64,000 nucleotides of DNA from Streptomyces sp. SCUT-3 (GCF_014083985.1 NZ_CP046907.1:3080001-3144000); one strand, 5' to 3'. Positions 35,251 to 44,257 are shown, counted from the stretch's first letter. Notes: generated from the letters alone by a model not told the origin. Numbers and translations are program-made.

Positions 35251-35459
35251 TGCTCGGGGCATGGCGCGGCACACGGCCTAGGTGTCGACCCGGTTCACCG
35301 TCGATCCGCGGGGACGTGGTCGCCGAGTGGCCGTCGCCCGCGGGAGCGGGGCCCGGTCGTGCCGCGGGAGGGCCGACGCATGCCGGTGATCCTTTGGCGT
35401 GGCACCGTGTCGCCCTCACCGGGGCGGGAGCCGTGCCTCCAGAATCGCCGGAGGTTTCC

Positions 35460-36488
35460 GTGTTCTCGGCGAAGGGACGGACGGTGCGGGACGGCGAGGT
35501 GCGGACGGGCTGCTGCGGCCCGTCCCGACAGGATCCGGCGGTGGGGGCGGCCGGGGCACCCGCCGGTGACGTGCGCGTGCCCGGCGCGGGGAGCGGCCGG
35601 GACTGGGACCAGGGCCGGGACCGGGGGGGCATGGTGCGGCTGGACGCCGCCGTGTTCCTGATGGGCTCCGAGGACGGGTGGGCGGTGCCGGGAGACGGGG
35701 AGGGCCCGGTGCACGAAGTGGCGCTCGCGCCGTACTGGATCGACCGCTGCGCCGTCTCCAACGCCGACTTCGGCGGCTTCACCGCCGCGACCGGGTACGT
35801 GACGGAGGCCGAGCGGTACGGCTGGTCGTTCGTCTTCGCGGGACTGCTGCCGCCCGGCTTCCCCGACACCCGGGCCGTCGCGGCGGCCCCTTGGTGGCGG
35901 CAGGTGCACGGGGCCTGCTGGCGGCACCCCGAAGGCCCCGGCAGCGACCTCACCGACCGCGCCGACCACCCGGTGGTGCACGTCTCCTGGAACGACGCCC
36001 GTGCGTACGCGCGGTGGGCGGGCAAGCGGCTGCCGACCGAGGCGGAGTGGGAGTACGCCGCCCGCGGCGGCCTGGAACAGGCCGCCTTCCCCTGGGGCGA
36101 CGAGTCGGAGCCGGGCGGCGAGCGCCGGATGAACGTCTGGCAGGGCCGCTTCCCCAACCGCCACACCCGCCCTGACGGCTGGTACGGAACCGCGCCGGTC
36201 ACCGCCTACCCCGCCAACGGCCACGGTCTGCACAACGTGTGCGGCAACGTCTGGGAGTGGTGCGCCGACCGGTACGCACCGGACTACTACGGGCGGAGTC
36301 CCCGCGACAATCCCCCGGGCCCGCCACTCGGTGCCGCCCGGGTCCTCCGCGGCGGCTCCTACCTGTGCCACGCCTCCTACTGCCGCCGCTACCGCGTGGC
36401 GGCCCGCAGCTCCAGCACCCCCGACAGCAGCACCGGCCATCAGGGCTTTCGCTGCGCGGCGGACGCCGGGCCCGTCGGACCTGCGTGA
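35460..36488 (+). CDS. Formylglycine-generating enzyme (SUMF1 family)
   Basis: Copper-dependent oxidase that converts the Cys of CxPxR in sulfatases to formylglycine. 342 residues from the GTG at 35460 (GGAGG 7 nt upstream). The SUMF1 fold is clear: MVRLDAAVFLMGSEDG, PVVHVSWNDARAYARWAGKR, LPTEAEWEYAARGG, NVCGNVWEWCADRY and RGGSYLCHASYCRRYRVAAR. The last carries the two catalytic Cys (about 303 and 308), five apart as in active FGEs. About 55 N-terminal residues before the fold look disordered. It faces, convergently, the sulfatase at 36568-38919. Confidence 0.95.
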   Translation: MFSAKGRTVRDGEVRTGCCGPSRQDPAVGAAGAPAGDVRVPGAGSGRDWDQGRDRGGMVRLDAAVFLMGSEDGWAVPGDGEGPVHEVALAPYWIDRCAVSNADFGGFTAATGYVTEAERYGWSFVFAGLLPPGFPDTRAVAAAPWWRQVHGACWRHPEGPGSDLTDRADHPVVHVSWNDARAYARWAGKRLPTEAEWEYAARGGLEQAAFPWGDESEPGGERRMNVWQGRFPNRHTRPDGWYGTAPVTAYPANGHGLHNVCGNVWEWCADRYAPDYYGRSPRDNPPGPPLGAARVLRGGSYLCHASYCRRYRVAARSSSTPDSSTGHQGFRCAADAGPVGPA

Positions 36489-36567
36489 CGGGCCCGGCGT
36501 GACGGGCCCGGTGCGTATGGGGCCGGTGCGTACGGGACCTGTGCGGGCGGGGGCCGCTCGGCCCGTG

Positions 36568-38919
36568 TCAGTCGCGGTGGAACACGGCGACGAGTTCCTT
36601 CTCCAGGTCCACGAAGGGCTCTCCGCTGACATCCACCACGACCTCGCGGATCGTGCCGCCGAGGAACTCGAAGGGGGAGTCGTAGTCGCTGGAGACCGGC
36701 TGACCGCTGTCGCGGCCGACCGCGAACCCCTCGCCGACCAGGGAGAACAGCCCGGGCTGGGTCTTGATGTCCGCCTCGGCGACCTGCCGGCCACCGACGT
36801 GGAGGGCGAGTGTTCCGTGGGTGCTGCCCTGCTCGTCGCGTTCGCCGGCCCGGAAGGCGGCGGAGAGGGTGAGATCGCCGGTGCCGACCGGCTCCGGCGA
36901 GCTGATCCTCTGCTCCACGCGCCCCAGCCAGTTGTAGACGTAGTGCAGGCACCCGTCCTTGAGGTACAGGCTGTGGCCGCCGAACCGGCCTCCGTGGGCG
37001 AAGAGGACGCCGTGCGCCTCGGGCGTGTCCAGGCGCGTGTCGGCGACGACGGTGTAGGACCGTCCGCGGATGTTGACCGCCACCGCCTCGGGCACGTCGG
37101 CGCAGCCGGGGTAGTAGACGTACCGGTTGCGGGGCTCGGCGACCTGCGGCCTGGGGGTCGCGAGGATCTCGAGGGGGCCGCGGTCGTCCAGCGGCAGGCC
37201 GTGGTACTTCTCGGCCTCCCGCGACCACAGGCGCTTGAGCTCCTCGAGCTTCTCGGGGTGCTCGCCCGCCAGGTCGCGGTTCCCGGAGCGGTCCTCGCGC
37301 AGGTTGTAGAGCTCCCAGGTGTCCTGGTCGAAGCGGCTCCAGCCGGAGGGGGCCGGCGGGTGCACGGTGGCGGCGTGCCAGCCGTCGTGCCAGATTCCGC
37401 GGGTACCGAGCATCGTGTAGAACTGCGTCTGCTTCGGATCGGGTGCCTGCGGGTCCTCCAGGACCCTGCGGAAGCTGACGCCCTCCAGGGGGCTCTGGGC
37501 GACGCCCTTCACCAGGGCGGGGGGCTGGATGCCCAGCAGGTCGTAGAGGGTGGGCACGACGTCGACGGCGTGCAGGTACTGGTGCCGCACCTCGCCGCGT
37601 GCCGAGATGCCCCTCGGCCAGGCGATGATCATCGGGTCGGCGATGCCGCCCTCGTAGGAGACCCAGCGCTTCCAGTACTTGAAGGGCGTGTTGAACGCCC
37701 ACGCCCATCCGGTGGGGTAGTGGTTGTAGGTGGTGGGGCTGCCCAGCTCGTCGAGGCGGCGCAGGTTCTCGGCGAGGTCGTCGGGCACTCCGTTGAAGAA
37801 GTTCATCTCGTTGACCGAGCCGTTCGGGCCGCCCTCGGCGCTGGCGCCGTTGTCCGAGACCGCGACGATGAGGGTGTTCTCCAGTTGCCCGGACTCCTCC
37901 AGGTAGTCCAGCAGCCGCCCGATCTGGGCGTCGGTGTAGGAGACGAATCCGGCGAAGACCTCGGCCATCCGGGTGAACAGCCGCTTTTCGTCGCTGCTCA
38001 GCGACTCCCACGGGCGGACGGACTCCCCGGCCGGCCAGGGCTGCCCCGAGGGTCCTGCGGCGTCCGGTTCGCCGTGCGGATTGATCGGGGTGAGTTCGGT
38101 GCCCTCGGGCATGACGCCCAGCTCGATCTGCCGCCGGAGCGTCATGCGCCGGTAGACCTCGTAGCCGTCGTCGAACGTGCCCGCGTACCGGTCCGCCCAC
38201 TCCTTGAAGACGTGGTGGGGCGCGTGGCCGGCGCTGGGGCAGAAGTAGGTGAACCAGGGCTTCTCCGGGGCGATGACCTTGGCGTCCCGGATGAACTGGA
38301 CGGCCCGGTCCGTCAGGTCCTCGGACAGGTGGTAGCCCTGCTCCGGGCCGTAGGGCGGTTCGACCGGGTGGTTGTCGTGGACCAGGTTGGGGTAGTACTG
38401 GTCGGCCTCGCCGCCTAGGAACCCGTAGAACCGCTCGAAGCCCCGGCCCAGCGGCCAGTGCCGCTTCGAGGACGCCAGGTTGGCCTCCTCGGCCGGGCAC
38501 AGGTGCCACTTGCCCACGGCGTAGGTGTTCCAGCCCCGCTCCACCAGCACCTCCGCCAGGTTTCCGTTCTCGAACGGGATCCGTCCGCTGGACCCCGGGA
38601 AACCGCTGGTCGCCTCCGCGATGCAGGCCATCCCGTTGCTGGTCGCGTTCCGCCCGGTCAGCAGGGACGCCCGGGTCGGGGAGCACAGGGCCGTGGTGTG
38701 GAAGTTCGTGAACCGCACGCCCATGTCGGCGATCCGGCGCATCGCCGGGGCCTCCACCAGCCCGCCGAAGACGTCGAACGTTCCGAAGCCGATGTCGTCC
38801 CACACCAGGTACAGCACGTTGGGGGCGCCCTCGGGGGCCTGCGGCTGCCGGTACGGTTCCCAGTCCGGCACCGAGTCCCGGATGTCCTGCTGGATCACAC
38901 CCCGGAACGGAACGGCCAT
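36568..38919 (-). CDS. Type I (formylglycine) sulfatase
   Basis: 783 residues from the ATG at 38919 (GAGGAG 7 nt upstream), preferred over two upstream codons. No signal peptide is seen, so it may be cytoplasmic. Metal ligands lie near VLYLVWDDIGFG (Asp 41/42). The sulfatase signature LCSPTRASLLTGRN has the Cys to be oxidised at about residue 79. A second metal site is around VSDNGASAEGG. The C-terminal 200 residues form an extra beta-rich domain seen in large bacterial arylsulfatases. The insert-rich middle (HAPHHVFKEWADRYAGTFDD) is typical of this arylsulfatase subgroup. Substrate unknown. Confidence 0.94.
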   Translation of the reverse strand: MAVPFRGVIQQDIRDSVPDWEPYRQPQAPEGAPNVLYLVWDDIGFGTFDVFGGLVEAPAMRRIADMGVRFTNFHTTALCSPTRASLLTGRNATSNGMACIAEATSGFPGSSGRIPFENGNLAEVLVERGWNTYAVGKWHLCPAEEANLASSKRHWPLGRGFERFYGFLGGEADQYYPNLVHDNHPVEPPYGPEQGYHLSEDLTDRAVQFIRDAKVIAPEKPWFTYFCPSAGHAPHHVFKEWADRYAGTFDDGYEVYRRMTLRRQIELGVMPEGTELTPINPHGEPDAAGPSGQPWPAGESVRPWESLSSDEKRLFTRMAEVFAGFVSYTDAQIGRLLDYLEESGQLENTLIVAVSDNGASAEGGPNGSVNEMNFFNGVPDDLAENLRRLDELGSPTTYNHYPTGWAWAFNTPFKYWKRWVSYEGGIADPMIIAWPRGISARGEVRHQYLHAVDVVPTLYDLLGIQPPALVKGVAQSPLEGVSFRRVLEDPQAPDPKQTQFYTMLGTRGIWHDGWHAATVHPPAPSGWSRFDQDTWELYNLREDRSGNRDLAGEHPEKLEELKRLWSREAEKYHGLPLDDRGPLEILATPRPQVAEPRNRYVYYPGCADVPEAVAVNIRGRSYTVVADTRLDTPEAHGVLFAHGGRFGGHSLYLKDGCLHYVYNWLGRVEQRISSPEPVGTGDLTLSAAFRAGERDEQGSTHGTLALHVGGRQVAEADIKTQPGLFSLVGEGFAVGRDSGQPVSSDYDSPFEFLGGTIREVVVDVSGEPFVDLEKELVAVFHRD

Positions 38920-39064
38920 CTTCGTCTCCTCGGACTTCACGGCGGACATCCCCCGCTGTGGAGAAACGTAGGCAGCAGGCGCGGTCACCTGCCTCCGCTG
39001 CGGCCGACGACTGGGCCGGAAGGGGCACCGGGCATTCCCTCCGCCGTACCGGTGTCGCGCCGCG

Positions 39065-39457
39065 TCAGACCTTGAAGACGCGGACGCCGGGGCCGCACAG
39101 CATGCGGAGGTCCTCGGGGTCCGACGTGAGGACGGTCACGGGGGAGGGCGAGGCCAGCGCGGTGGCGGCCACGAGGGCGTCGAGGGCGTACTTGTGGCCG
39201 TGCAGACCGGCTGCGGCGAGCAGCTTGCTCGCGTGGCGGGCGATCGCCTCGGTGGGCGGGACGATGTTGACGCGCGAGACGGCGTAGTCGAAGCGGGCCT
39301 GGTCGGTCCTGGGGTCGCGGGCTTCGACGAGGGTGACCGAGCTGGTGATGACGCGGACGTCCTCCGCCTCGGCGGCGGCCAGCCACTCGGTGAACTCGGG
39401 CGTGCGGCGGACGAGCTTGGACAGGCCTTCGCAGTCCAGGACGAGGGTGCCGCTCAT
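39065..39457 (-). CDS. VapC-like PIN-domain toxin (first pair)
   Basis: 130 residues. PIN ribonuclease layout: Asp in TLVLDCEGLSKL, Glu in TSSVTLVEARD, Asp in KYALDALVAATAL and Asp in VLTSDPEDLRML, the usual four acidic positions. Its start overlaps the end of the antitoxin gene (ATGA). Its closest visible relative is the toxin at 42290-42682. Confidence 0.9.
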   Translation of the reverse strand: MSGTLVLDCEGLSKLVRRTPEFTEWLAAAEAEDVRVITSSVTLVEARDPRTDQARFDYAVSRVNIVPPTEAIARHASKLLAAAGLHGHKYALDALVAATALASPSPVTVLTSDPEDLRMLCGPGVRVFKV

Positions 39458-39732
39458 GCAGCGTCTGCGGAGTCGGCCGCGTCGCCGCGCAGGAGCGCCC
39501 GCTTGGCCTCGACCGCCGTCCGGTCCACCGGCCCGTGCTCGGACTCGGCGTCCTCGACGAGTTCGCGCAGCCGCTCCCGTTCGAGCTGGCGCTGGATGAG
39601 GGCTTCGACGTAGGCGGACATGCCGCGCTTCCCGGTGCGTGCCTTGAGAGCGGCGATGGTGCCTTCGTGAAGGGAGACGGAGACGGGGCGGACGGGGCCT
39701 TCGCCGGGAGCGGGGTCGGGGATGGTGGCCAT
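39454..39732 (-). CDS. VapB-like antitoxin (first pair)
   Basis: 92 residues. The N-terminal ribbon-helix-helix-like region (RPVSVSLHEGTIAALKARTG, then MSAYVEALIQRQLERER) should bind DNA; the acidic/helical C-terminus should bind the toxin. It overlaps the toxin start by 4 bp. A perfect AT-rich palindrome lies 9 bp upstream of its start. Confidence 0.87.
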   Translation of the reverse strand: MATIPDPAPGEGPVRPVSVSLHEGTIAALKARTGKRGMSAYVEALIQRQLERERLRELVEDAESEHGPVDRTAVEAKRALLRGDAADSADAA

Positions 39733-39740
39733 GGAGTCAC

Positions 39741-39761
39741 ATTAACAAAACTCTTGTTAAT
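39741..39761. promoter_or_regulatory. Operator palindrome of the first toxin-antitoxin pair
   Basis: ATTAACAA (39741-39748) and TTGTTAAT (39754-39761) are exact inverted repeats with a 5-bp spacer. In GC-rich DNA such an AT-rich palindrome stands out. Located just ahead of the antitoxin ATG, it is the expected site for autorepression. The rest of 39762-40070 holds nothing recognisable. Confidence 0.8.
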
Positions 39762-40070
39762 CAACGGGGTGATTCTGCGGTGCTGTGGCTCGTACGGAGG
39801 CGGGTGGTGGATCGCCTCGCGGGGCTGCGGACCCTCTTGACGGGCCGGTCTGCCGCTCTGCCGAGGGGTGTGGGGAATGCCGGGGGAGCGTGGACGTCTG
39901 TGGACGGTGCGCCACGGCATGGGAGCAGCAGGACCGCGACCGGCGCTCCGGCTTGCAGCAGCAGGATGGATCTGACGCGCTCACCGCCGGCTGCGTCGTG
40001 CGTCGTGCGTCGGCGGTAGCGTGGCACGGCAAGGAACGCTGGTCGACTGTTGAGAGGTTGGGGCGAGTCG

Positions 40071-42122
40071 ATGCGAATGCGGTTCGACGCTGGGGCCGAG
40101 GAGGAGTTCGAGGCCGCGTGCGAGCTGCTGGTCGCCCGCCTGGCCCGCTGGGCCGACGAGCGGGGGATGCCGGTGGACGGGCTCATGGCCGAGGAGGCGC
40201 TGGACTACCGGCACCGGGCGACTGCCGACGGCCGGCTGGGGCTGTGGGAGCCACAGCACGTGGAGGAGCTGCTGCTGTCCTGGCTGCCGGAGCAGGTCAC
40301 AGAACTCCCCGGGGAGGAGCACGCCGACGCCCCGGGCACGCTGCGTGCGTTGTTGCGCTATCTGCACGCCGCGCAGTTGGCGGACCCGCGGGGCCCGGCG
40401 CTTCAGGACTCCCTCGCGGCGGTCGACGCGGCGGCGGAGCGGTATCCGGCGGCGATGGCGGACCGCACCCGCTGGGGCTTGGCGAAGTTCTGGGTGATGA
40501 CTGCTGCCGGGCAGGGTGTGGACGTTCTGGACGATGCCGCCTTGCAGCTGTTCACGGAGCGTGCCCGGGACGGGGAGGTCGCCTACGACGAGCGGGCCCT
40601 CGACGAGATCCTGGGACGGCGGCTGACCGGCCGGGCGCTGTCCGGTGCGGCGCGGGCCGAGCCGCAACTGCCTGTGGTGCTGCCGCAGGACGACGAGCTG
40701 CGTCGGCGGGCCGAGGCGTCGGCCGTCGTGGCGCAGTTGCGCGGACTCGCCGAGTGGGCGGGGCGCGACGGTCGCGTGGTGACGGCGGCGGGGCGGCTGC
40801 GGATGGCCGATGCCCGCGAGCTGGTGGACACGTTGCGCACCGGTGACGAGGTCGAGGGGGTGCGTTCCTCGGCCGACCTGCCGCGGCTGGGCCTGCTGGT
40901 GGAGTGGGCGAAGAAGGCGCGGCTCGTCCGGGTGGCCAAGGGGCGGATGTACGCGGTGGCCAAGGCCCGGCCGGTGCTGGCCGATCCGCTGCAGCTGTGG
41001 CTGCGCGCTTTCGAGGCGTGTTTCGAGCTGCGGCAGGCGCTGATCGGGACGCGCAGCGACTGGCATGTGGAGTCGATGCTCTTCGACGTGTACGAGGACG
41101 TGCTGGAGGACGTGCTGAACACGCTCTACAGCCTGCCGTACCCGATGCCCTGGCCGCAGCTGCGTGACTCCGTGCACTTGGTGTACCGGGCCGGCTTCCG
41201 GATGGACGGCGGTTCGGAGGCCCGGCAGCGGATGTGGTTCGAGCACGCGGACCGGGACCTGCGTACGGTGCTCGACGTGCTGGCGGACCTGGGCGCGATC
41301 GAGCGTGATCGAGGGATGGCCGATCCGGTGTTCCTCACTGTCGACCCCCTGGCCGTGGACGCGGATACGGACGCGGACGCAACGGCGATCGCCGGAGGTG
41401 AACTGCGCGCGGGCGTACCGTCGGAGCTTGCCGAACTGCTGGGCATCGCGGATGCGGTCGCGGAGCCGGCGGCGCGGAAGCGTGCCCGTGCCCGGCGCGA
41501 GGAGCTGACCGCCGGGCCGGTCGAGCTCGTCCGTCTCACCGAGCTGGGCACCCGGGCCGTACGGCAGCGGTTGCTGGCGGCCGGCCGCGACGCACCGCTG
41601 GTCGGTGAACTGGTCCATGCGCCGGCAGCTGGCCTGCTGGGCGTACTGGCCGAGGATTATCCCCCGGACGCCACCCGCGTGGAGCTGGACGGCTGGCTCT
41701 CGGCCCGAGGCGAGCGGGATGCCGCGCTGCGGCAACTCACTGAAGCCGTACGGTCCATGTCCTTCCGTACGCGTGCGCAGGCGATGCTCGAAGTGTTGCT
41801 GACGGCGTTGCCGGACGGCGAGGGCGAGCGGTTGCTGCGCGGGCTTCGCGGTGACGCCTGGCTGGCGCCGCTCGCGTTGAGCACGCTGGCACACCATGAG
41901 CTGCTGTCTCCCGAGGACATGACTGATGCCGAGCATCTGATGGTGCTCGCCGAGGGCCTGCTGCAACTGGTGGAGCTGGCAGGCGGCGGGGAGGGCGCCG
42001 AGGAGATGCTGCGGGCCCAGGGCCCGGAGGCCAGGGACGCGGTTGCCGTCGTGCTGGAGTCCGCGCACCCGGACCGGTCCGGGCTCGAAGAACTCGGGCG
42101 GTTGGCAGCCAGGGCGCTGTGA
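40071..42122 (+). CDS. Large conserved protein of unknown function between two TA pairs
   Basis: 683 residues from the ATG at 40071. No signal peptide or membrane helix. The sequence is almost entirely helical and acidic. One region (VVTAAGRLRMADARELVDTL … LLVEWAKKARLVRVAKGRMY) reads like a winged-helix motif around residues 230-300. Another (LNTLYSLPYPMPWPQLRDSV) is strongly patterned. It looks like a widespread Streptomyces family, but I cannot name a function. The context (VapBC pairs on both sides on the other strand) may be accidental. Confidence 0.75.
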   Translation: MRMRFDAGAEEEFEAACELLVARLARWADERGMPVDGLMAEEALDYRHRATADGRLGLWEPQHVEELLLSWLPEQVTELPGEEHADAPGTLRALLRYLHAAQLADPRGPALQDSLAAVDAAAERYPAAMADRTRWGLAKFWVMTAAGQGVDVLDDAALQLFTERARDGEVAYDERALDEILGRRLTGRALSGAARAEPQLPVVLPQDDELRRRAEASAVVAQLRGLAEWAGRDGRVVTAAGRLRMADARELVDTLRTGDEVEGVRSSADLPRLGLLVEWAKKARLVRVAKGRMYAVAKARPVLADPLQLWLRAFEACFELRQALIGTRSDWHVESMLFDVYEDVLEDVLNTLYSLPYPMPWPQLRDSVHLVYRAGFRMDGGSEARQRMWFEHADRDLRTVLDVLADLGAIERDRGMADPVFLTVDPLAVDADTDADATAIAGGELRAGVPSELAELLGIADAVAEPAARKRARARREELTAGPVELVRLTELGTRAVRQRLLAAGRDAPLVGELVHAPAAGLLGVLAEDYPPDATRVELDGWLSARGERDAALRQLTEAVRSMSFRTRAQAMLEVLLTALPDGEGERLLRGLRGDAWLAPLALSTLAHHELLSPEDMTDAEHLMVLAEGLLQLVELAGGGEGAEEMLRAQGPEARDAVAVVLESAHPDRSGLEELGRLAARAL

Positions 42123-42179
42123 GTTCCCGCTGCGCGCCTCGGTCGTGCCCGGAAACGTTGCTACGGCGCCGGCAGGACC

Positions 42180-42233
42180 GGTAAGAGCGGCAAGACTGGT
42201 AGGAGTGGCAAGGCCGGTAAGAGTGGCCGCAGG
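42180..42233. repeat. Three 18-bp imperfect repeats after the unknown gene
   Basis: Units beginning GGTAAGAGCGG, GGTAGGAGTGG and GGTAAGAGTGG follow each other every 18 bp in the gap between the unknown gene and the second toxin gene. Confidence 0.75.
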
Positions 42234-42289
42234 CGGCAACACTGACGGCCTGGGCTCTTGCATTCCGCCCCGGGCCTTGTGCCGAACGG

Positions 42290-42682
42290 TCAGGCTTTGA
42301 CGATCTCGATGGTCGGTCCGCAGAGCAGGCCGATGTCCTCGGGGTCGGAGGTGAGGACGGTGACCGGTCCCGGCGCGGAGCGGGCAACGGCGGCGAGGAC
42401 GGCGTCGATGGCGTACTTGTGGCCGCTGAGACGGTGATTACGCAGCAGCACCGCGGCTCGGTCGGTGACTTCCTTGGTGACGTCATGAACGTCGACCCGG
42501 GAGAGCACCCACCGGATGCGGGCGGGGTGGATGCGTTCGTAGTCCGCCTCGAGTGTGGTCATAGCGGTCGTGGTCACCCGGACGCCTTCTTCCGCGGCGG
42601 CTTGGACGAGGGCCAGGACTGCACGGTCCTTGAGGTAGAGCTTGGACAGGCCCTCACTGTCGAGGAGGAGCGTGCCGGGCAT
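42290..42682 (-). CDS. VapC-like PIN-domain toxin (second pair)
   Basis: 130 residues, the same length as and clearly paralogous to the toxin at 39065-39457: TLLLDSEGLSKLYLKD, TTTAMTTLEADYE, KYAIDAVLAAVA and VLTSDPEDIGLLCGPTIEI. All four acidic PIN positions are present. The start codon shares one base with the antitoxin stop (TGATG). Confidence 0.9.
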   Translation of the reverse strand: MPGTLLLDSEGLSKLYLKDRAVLALVQAAAEEGVRVTTTAMTTLEADYERIHPARIRWVLSRVDVHDVTKEVTDRAAVLLRNHRLSGHKYAIDAVLAAVARSAPGPVTVLTSDPEDIGLLCGPTIEIVKA

Positions 42683-42933
42683 CAGGCCGCAGCACCGCCC
42701 GAGTGGCGCTGATCGTGGCGCAGTACGGCACGGGCTGCCTCGATCTCCTCCCGGGACAACGGCTCGTTGTCGGTCTCGAAGTCGGAGACGATCTCCCGAA
42801 GCTTGTCCATGGCCACACGCTGCTCAAGCGCCTCGGCCACGTAGGAGGAGAAGCTGCCGGGGCCTACGTGGGCGCGTACGGCCTCGGCGAGGTCCTCGGG
42901 AAGACTGATCGAGTACTTCTTGCTACCACTCAT
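42682..42933 (-). CDS. VapB-like antitoxin (second pair)
   Basis: 83 residues from the ATG at 42933, chosen over an upstream codon because the ribbon-helix-helix starts here (MSGSKKYSISLPEDLAEAVR, then GSFSSYVAEALEQRV). The C-terminal acidic helix (DFETDNEPLSREEIEAARAV) should wrap the toxin. The start codon sits inside an inverted repeat, so binding of the protein would block its own translation start region. Confidence 0.87.
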   Translation of the reverse strand: MSGSKKYSISLPEDLAEAVRAHVGPGSFSSYVAEALEQRVAMDKLREIVSDFETDNEPLSREEIEAARAVLRHDQRHSGGAAA

Positions 42934-42956
42934 GGTTCTAATGATACCAGTGGTAG
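42923..42956. promoter_or_regulatory. Operator palindrome of the second toxin-antitoxin pair
   Basis: CTACCACT (42923-42930) and AGTGGTAG (42949-42956) are exact inverted repeats 18 bp apart, spanning the antitoxin start codon. The sequence differs completely from the first pair's operator, which suggests independent regulation. Confidence 0.75.
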
Positions 42957-42994
42957 GAAGATCTTTGTTGTGTTGTTCCAGCGCCGGGGCGGGC

Positions 42995-44257
42995 CTACCG
43001 CCGGGCCTGGACGAGGGCGTGGGTGCCGCTGGTGCGCCATGCCTCACCCGATCGTTCGAGGGCGTTCAGGGTTTGTTCCTCCAACCCGACGACGACGTCC
43101 GACTTCAGGGTGCGCAGTGCCGCGACAGGCCCGGGGAAGTACGCGGTGAGGTCGGCGAACGGCGTCGTCGCCTCCCACAGCCGGTCGCCCACGAGACGGC
43201 GGTAGTTGAGGTCGCCCTTGAGGACGGTCACCGCAGCGGACGCGAACTCCTCCCGCAGGTCCTCGGGCATCTCCTCGTACGGCAACGGAGCGCAGAAGAA
43301 CGGGTGGGTGCGCACTTCCAGCCGGCCGGTTGCCATGGCGTCCCAGAGGCGTTCGCCGATCGCGCCTGCTTCGCCGGACGCCCGGGTGAGGCGGCGCAGG
43401 CAGTCGACGACGTCCGCCGTCGTCGCGTCGGAGACGTAGTACGGGTGGGGCTTGACGTGCAGGACGACCCGTTCGGCGTGGCGCCGTTCGAGGAAGTGGT
43501 CGACGAGGACCAGGTCGGGGACCAGCTCCCGTCCGGCGTTGTCCGCGACCACGGCGACGGTGGCCCGTGCGCCTGCGGGCAGGAGGTGCCACAGCAGGGC
43601 GCTGTCGTCGGCGACCAGGCCGCTGCCGGTGCTGGTTCCGGTTCCGGTTCCGGTTCCGGTGCTGTCGGGTGTTGGCTTCCCCGCCGAGACGAGGAAGCCG
43701 AGGTCGGCGCGGTTGCCCCAGAGCGAGGCGTGCAGCAGGGCCGTGGCCCGGTCTCCGGCGGGCATGTCGGCGAGCGTGTCCAGAGCCCGGAGTTCCTCGT
43801 CCACAGTCTCGCTGCGCAGTTCGGCCTCTTTGAAGGGGGCGAACGGGTCGATTCCCTGCCACGGTCCCGCGCCGAAGTACTCGGTGGCCGCGAGGAGTCT
43901 GCGGTAGAAGTAGCTCTCGGCCCACAGGAACGGGACGTCGAACCACGATCGTCCGAAGTGCTCACGTCCCCAGGCCGACCAGAGCTCGTGGTCGGAGGCG
44001 TGCCCGGAGGCGTCGAGTGGTTCGACGACACCGTCTGTGATCTCGTCCAGCAGTGCGTCGAGGGCCCGGCGCGGCCGGGGACCGTACGGGAAGGCGCTGC
44101 GCACCTGCCGGATCAGCGCCGGATGCCGTTCGGTCAGGACACCCCGGGCGAACGAGCCGGGCCTGTCGCCCCGGATCACCGGAGCACCGGGATCGGGAAT
44201 CCGGCCGGAGCCACGGCCGGTCCGACCGTCCGGGGCGGGGAAGGCGTTCGCTGCCAC
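42995..44257 (-). CDS. ARMT1/DUF89-family damage-control phosphatase-like protein
   Basis: 420 residues from the GTG at 44257 (GAGGGG upstream; a GTG 18 codons earlier is possible). The DUF89 fold has VVADNAGRELVPDLVLVDHF (metal-binding Asp/Asn), VLHVKPHPYYVSDATTADVV and LKGDLNYRRLVGDRLW (the KGDLNxR signature), and ends near GTHALVQAR. The family dephosphorylates damaged or side-product phosphometabolites such as sugar phosphates. A Gly-Thr repeat (about residues 215-228) is encoded by a GGTTCC hexamer array, an unusual insert. It is followed downstream by the second TA pair on the same strand. Confidence 0.85.
   Translation of the reverse strand: MAANAFPAPDGRTGRGSGRIPDPGAPVIRGDRPGSFARGVLTERHPALIRQVRSAFPYGPRPRRALDALLDEITDGVVEPLDASGHASDHELWSAWGREHFGRSWFDVPFLWAESYFYRRLLAATEYFGAGPWQGIDPFAPFKEAELRSETVDEELRALDTLADMPAGDRATALLHASLWGNRADLGFLVSAGKPTPDSTGTGTGTGTSTGSGLVADDSALLWHLLPAGARATVAVVADNAGRELVPDLVLVDHFLERRHAERVVLHVKPHPYYVSDATTADVVDCLRRLTRASGEAGAIGERLWDAMATGRLEVRTHPFFCAPLPYEEMPEDLREEFASAAVTVLKGDLNYRRLVGDRLWEATTPFADLTAYFPGPVAALRTLKSDVVVGLEEQTLNALERSGEAWRTSGTHALVQARR

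Noticed and set aside
43633-43665. GGTTCC hexamers considered as a CRISPR-like array
   Set aside because: Unit of 6 bp without spacers, inside a coding frame; simple-sequence repeat.
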